DNA of 64,000 bases from Nitrosomonas ureae. GTDB lineage: Bacteria; Pseudomonadota; Gammaproteobacteria; Burkholderiales; Nitrosomonadaceae. A program made the position numbers and the translations under genes. The notes below the pieces were generated by a model. That model was not told the DNA's origin and did no database searches. It worked only from the letters and a program-made list of their open reading frames with translations. Positions 62,972-64,000 of this stretch are shown here, one piece after another; within the stretch, counting starts at the first letter, position 1; every line of letters begins with the position of its first letter. The stretch is from positions 930,001 to 994,000 of the forward strand of contig NZ_LT907782.1 in the NCBI RefSeq assembly GCF_900206265.1. The letters run 5' to 3'.

Positions 62972-63949
62972 ATGGACAATCATTTAACTGCTGAATTATA
63001 CCCTGAAATCGAGCCTCATGGTCAAGGAAGATTACCCTTGGATGAAATTCACACCATGTATTGGGAAGAGTCCGGAAATCCTGCCGGAATTCCCGTAATA
63101 TTTCTGCACGGCGGCCCCGGAGCCGGATCAACCCCGGCGCACCGGCGTTTCTTTGATCCGGCGTATTATCGCATTGTCATTTATGATCAAAGGGGGGCTG
63201 GACGTTCCACCCCGCTCGGTGAAATTCGCGAAAATACAACCCCTCACCTGATTAACGATCTGGAATTACTCAGACAACATCTGGAAATTGATCGATGGTT
63301 GGTATTTGGAGGTTCCTGGGGCAGCACACTGGCGATTGCCTACGGCGAAGCACATCCAGAACGCTGCCTGGGCTTTATTTTGCGGGGAATTTTTCTTTGC
63401 CGCAAGCAGGAAATCGACTGGTTTCTTTACGGACTGCGCAATTTATTTCCCGAAGCTTGGCGTGTTTTGGTCGCACCGCTATCGACAGAGGAACGCAACG
63501 ATATTCTTGCGGCTTACTATCAGCGTCTGATGAGTCCTGATCCAGCCATACATTTGCCTGCCGCGCGCACTTGGAGCACCTACGAAGGTTCGTGCTCCAC
63601 CCTGTTGCCCAATCCCGCAACGATCAGTTATTTTGCCAGCGATACTGTCGCATTGGGTTTGGCACGCATGGAAGCACACTACTTTAGCCATAACATTTTT
63701 TTACCGGAAAACGCTTTGCTGAAAAATGTGCATAAACTGCACAACATTCCCGCCATCATTGTGCAAGGGCGCTATGATGCGGTCTGTCCAATCGTCAGCG
63801 CCGATGATCTGCATCGGGCCTGGCCACAAGCTGAATATATCATTATTGATGATGCCGGCCATTCGGCATGGGAGCCCGGCATACAATCAGCTCTGGTCAC
63901 GGCCACCGATCAATTTAAGATCACAATCGAAAGTACAGATTTACCATAA
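62972..63949 (+). CDS. pip: prolyl aminopeptidase (proline iminopeptidase)
   Basis: Alpha/beta-hydrolase of family S33 that removes N-terminal proline, 325 aa. HGGPGAGSTPAHRRFFDP and the nucleophile elbow GGSWGSTLA (Ser115) are characteristic, with Asp in GRYDAVCP and His in DAGHSAWE near the C-terminus. Divergent from the small-protein/patatin pair across a 160-bp gap without a gene. The last 51 bp of the window show no supported gene. Confidence 0.94.
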   Translation: MDNHLTAELYPEIEPHGQGRLPLDEIHTMYWEESGNPAGIPVIFLHGGPGAGSTPAHRRFFDPAYYRIVIYDQRGAGRSTPLGEIRENTTPHLINDLELLRQHLEIDRWLVFGGSWGSTLAIAYGEAHPERCLGFILRGIFLCRKQEIDWFLYGLRNLFPEAWRVLVAPLSTEERNDILAAYYQRLMSPDPAIHLPAARTWSTYEGSCSTLLPNPATISYFASDTVALGLARMEAHYFSHNIFLPENALLKNVHKLHNIPAIIVQGRYDAVCPIVSADDLHRAWPQAEYIIIDDAGHSAWEPGIQSALVTATDQFKITIESTDLP

Positions 63950-64000
63950 AGATATAGCTGTATATCTGCTGGTGAATTAAAGATGCAAGCCACACTCGGT

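Overview
The window looks like a chromosomal segment of a betaproteobacterium, most likely a Nitrosomonas-type ammonia oxidiser. This is inferred from gene content, gene order and protein wording; no database was searched. Supporting points are the blocks tRNA-Tyr/Gly/Thr-tuf-tRNA-Trp-secE-nusG-rplKAJL-rpoBC, hfq-hflX-hflK-hflC-DUF2065-hisZ-purA and ilvB-ilvN-ilvC-psd-pssA-leuA, together with a secreted di-haem cytochrome c peroxidase, moderate-to-low GC and many decayed insertion sequences. Most genes lie on the minus strand.

Layout. 1-12.8 kb: transcription/translation block, read leftwards from a strong promoter ahead of tRNA-Tyr to a truncated rpoC; it includes a recognisable L10 autoregulatory leader before rplJ. 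12.9-16.1 kb: an isolated peptide-type ABC transporter pair (lipoprotein and one permease). 16.2-19.4 kb: fabI, ppiD, two tRNAs, hupB. 19.6-22.3 kb: rhodanese-grxC-secB-SH3-gpsA operon. 22.5-27.2 kb: garR-glcD-glcE-glcF glycolate oxidation operon. 27.3-31.9 kb: an insertion-sequence graveyard with at least six elements (IS3-, IS30-, IS200/IS605-, IS5- and IS481-like), two of them interrupted by IS200/IS605-like copies, enclosing one intact secreted coiled-coil protein. 31.9-38.8 kb: GNAT, purA, hisZ, DUF2065, hflC, hflK, hflX, hfq. 39-43.8 kb: cytochrome c peroxidase, rppH, proS, lytic transglycosylase, TlpA-like thioredoxin. 43.9-50.6 kb: leuA (with a candidate attenuator leader), pssA, psd, ilvC, ilvN, ilvB. 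50.7-56.1 kb: tldD, a nitrilase-family amidase, glnE. 56.2-62.8 kb: sigma-54-type promoter and type IV pilin, a GAF-fused GspE/PilB ATPase, a cyclic-nucleotide-phosphodiesterase-like MBL protein, UspA, TerC, a patatin with a coupled small protein. 63-63.9 kb: prolyl aminopeptidase.

Most of the window is conserved housekeeping DNA. The points most worth a second look are: five exact copies of a 7-bp repeat at the predicted hfq promoter; a leucine-rich leader peptide before leuA whose ATG coincides with the predicted transcription start; the nested IS region and the lone secreted protein inside it; a rhodanese with Tyr in place of the catalytic Cys; and the GAF-GspE/phosphodiesterase-like pair beside the pilin. 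I found no CRISPR array, phage, toxin-antitoxin pair or clearly new multigene system.
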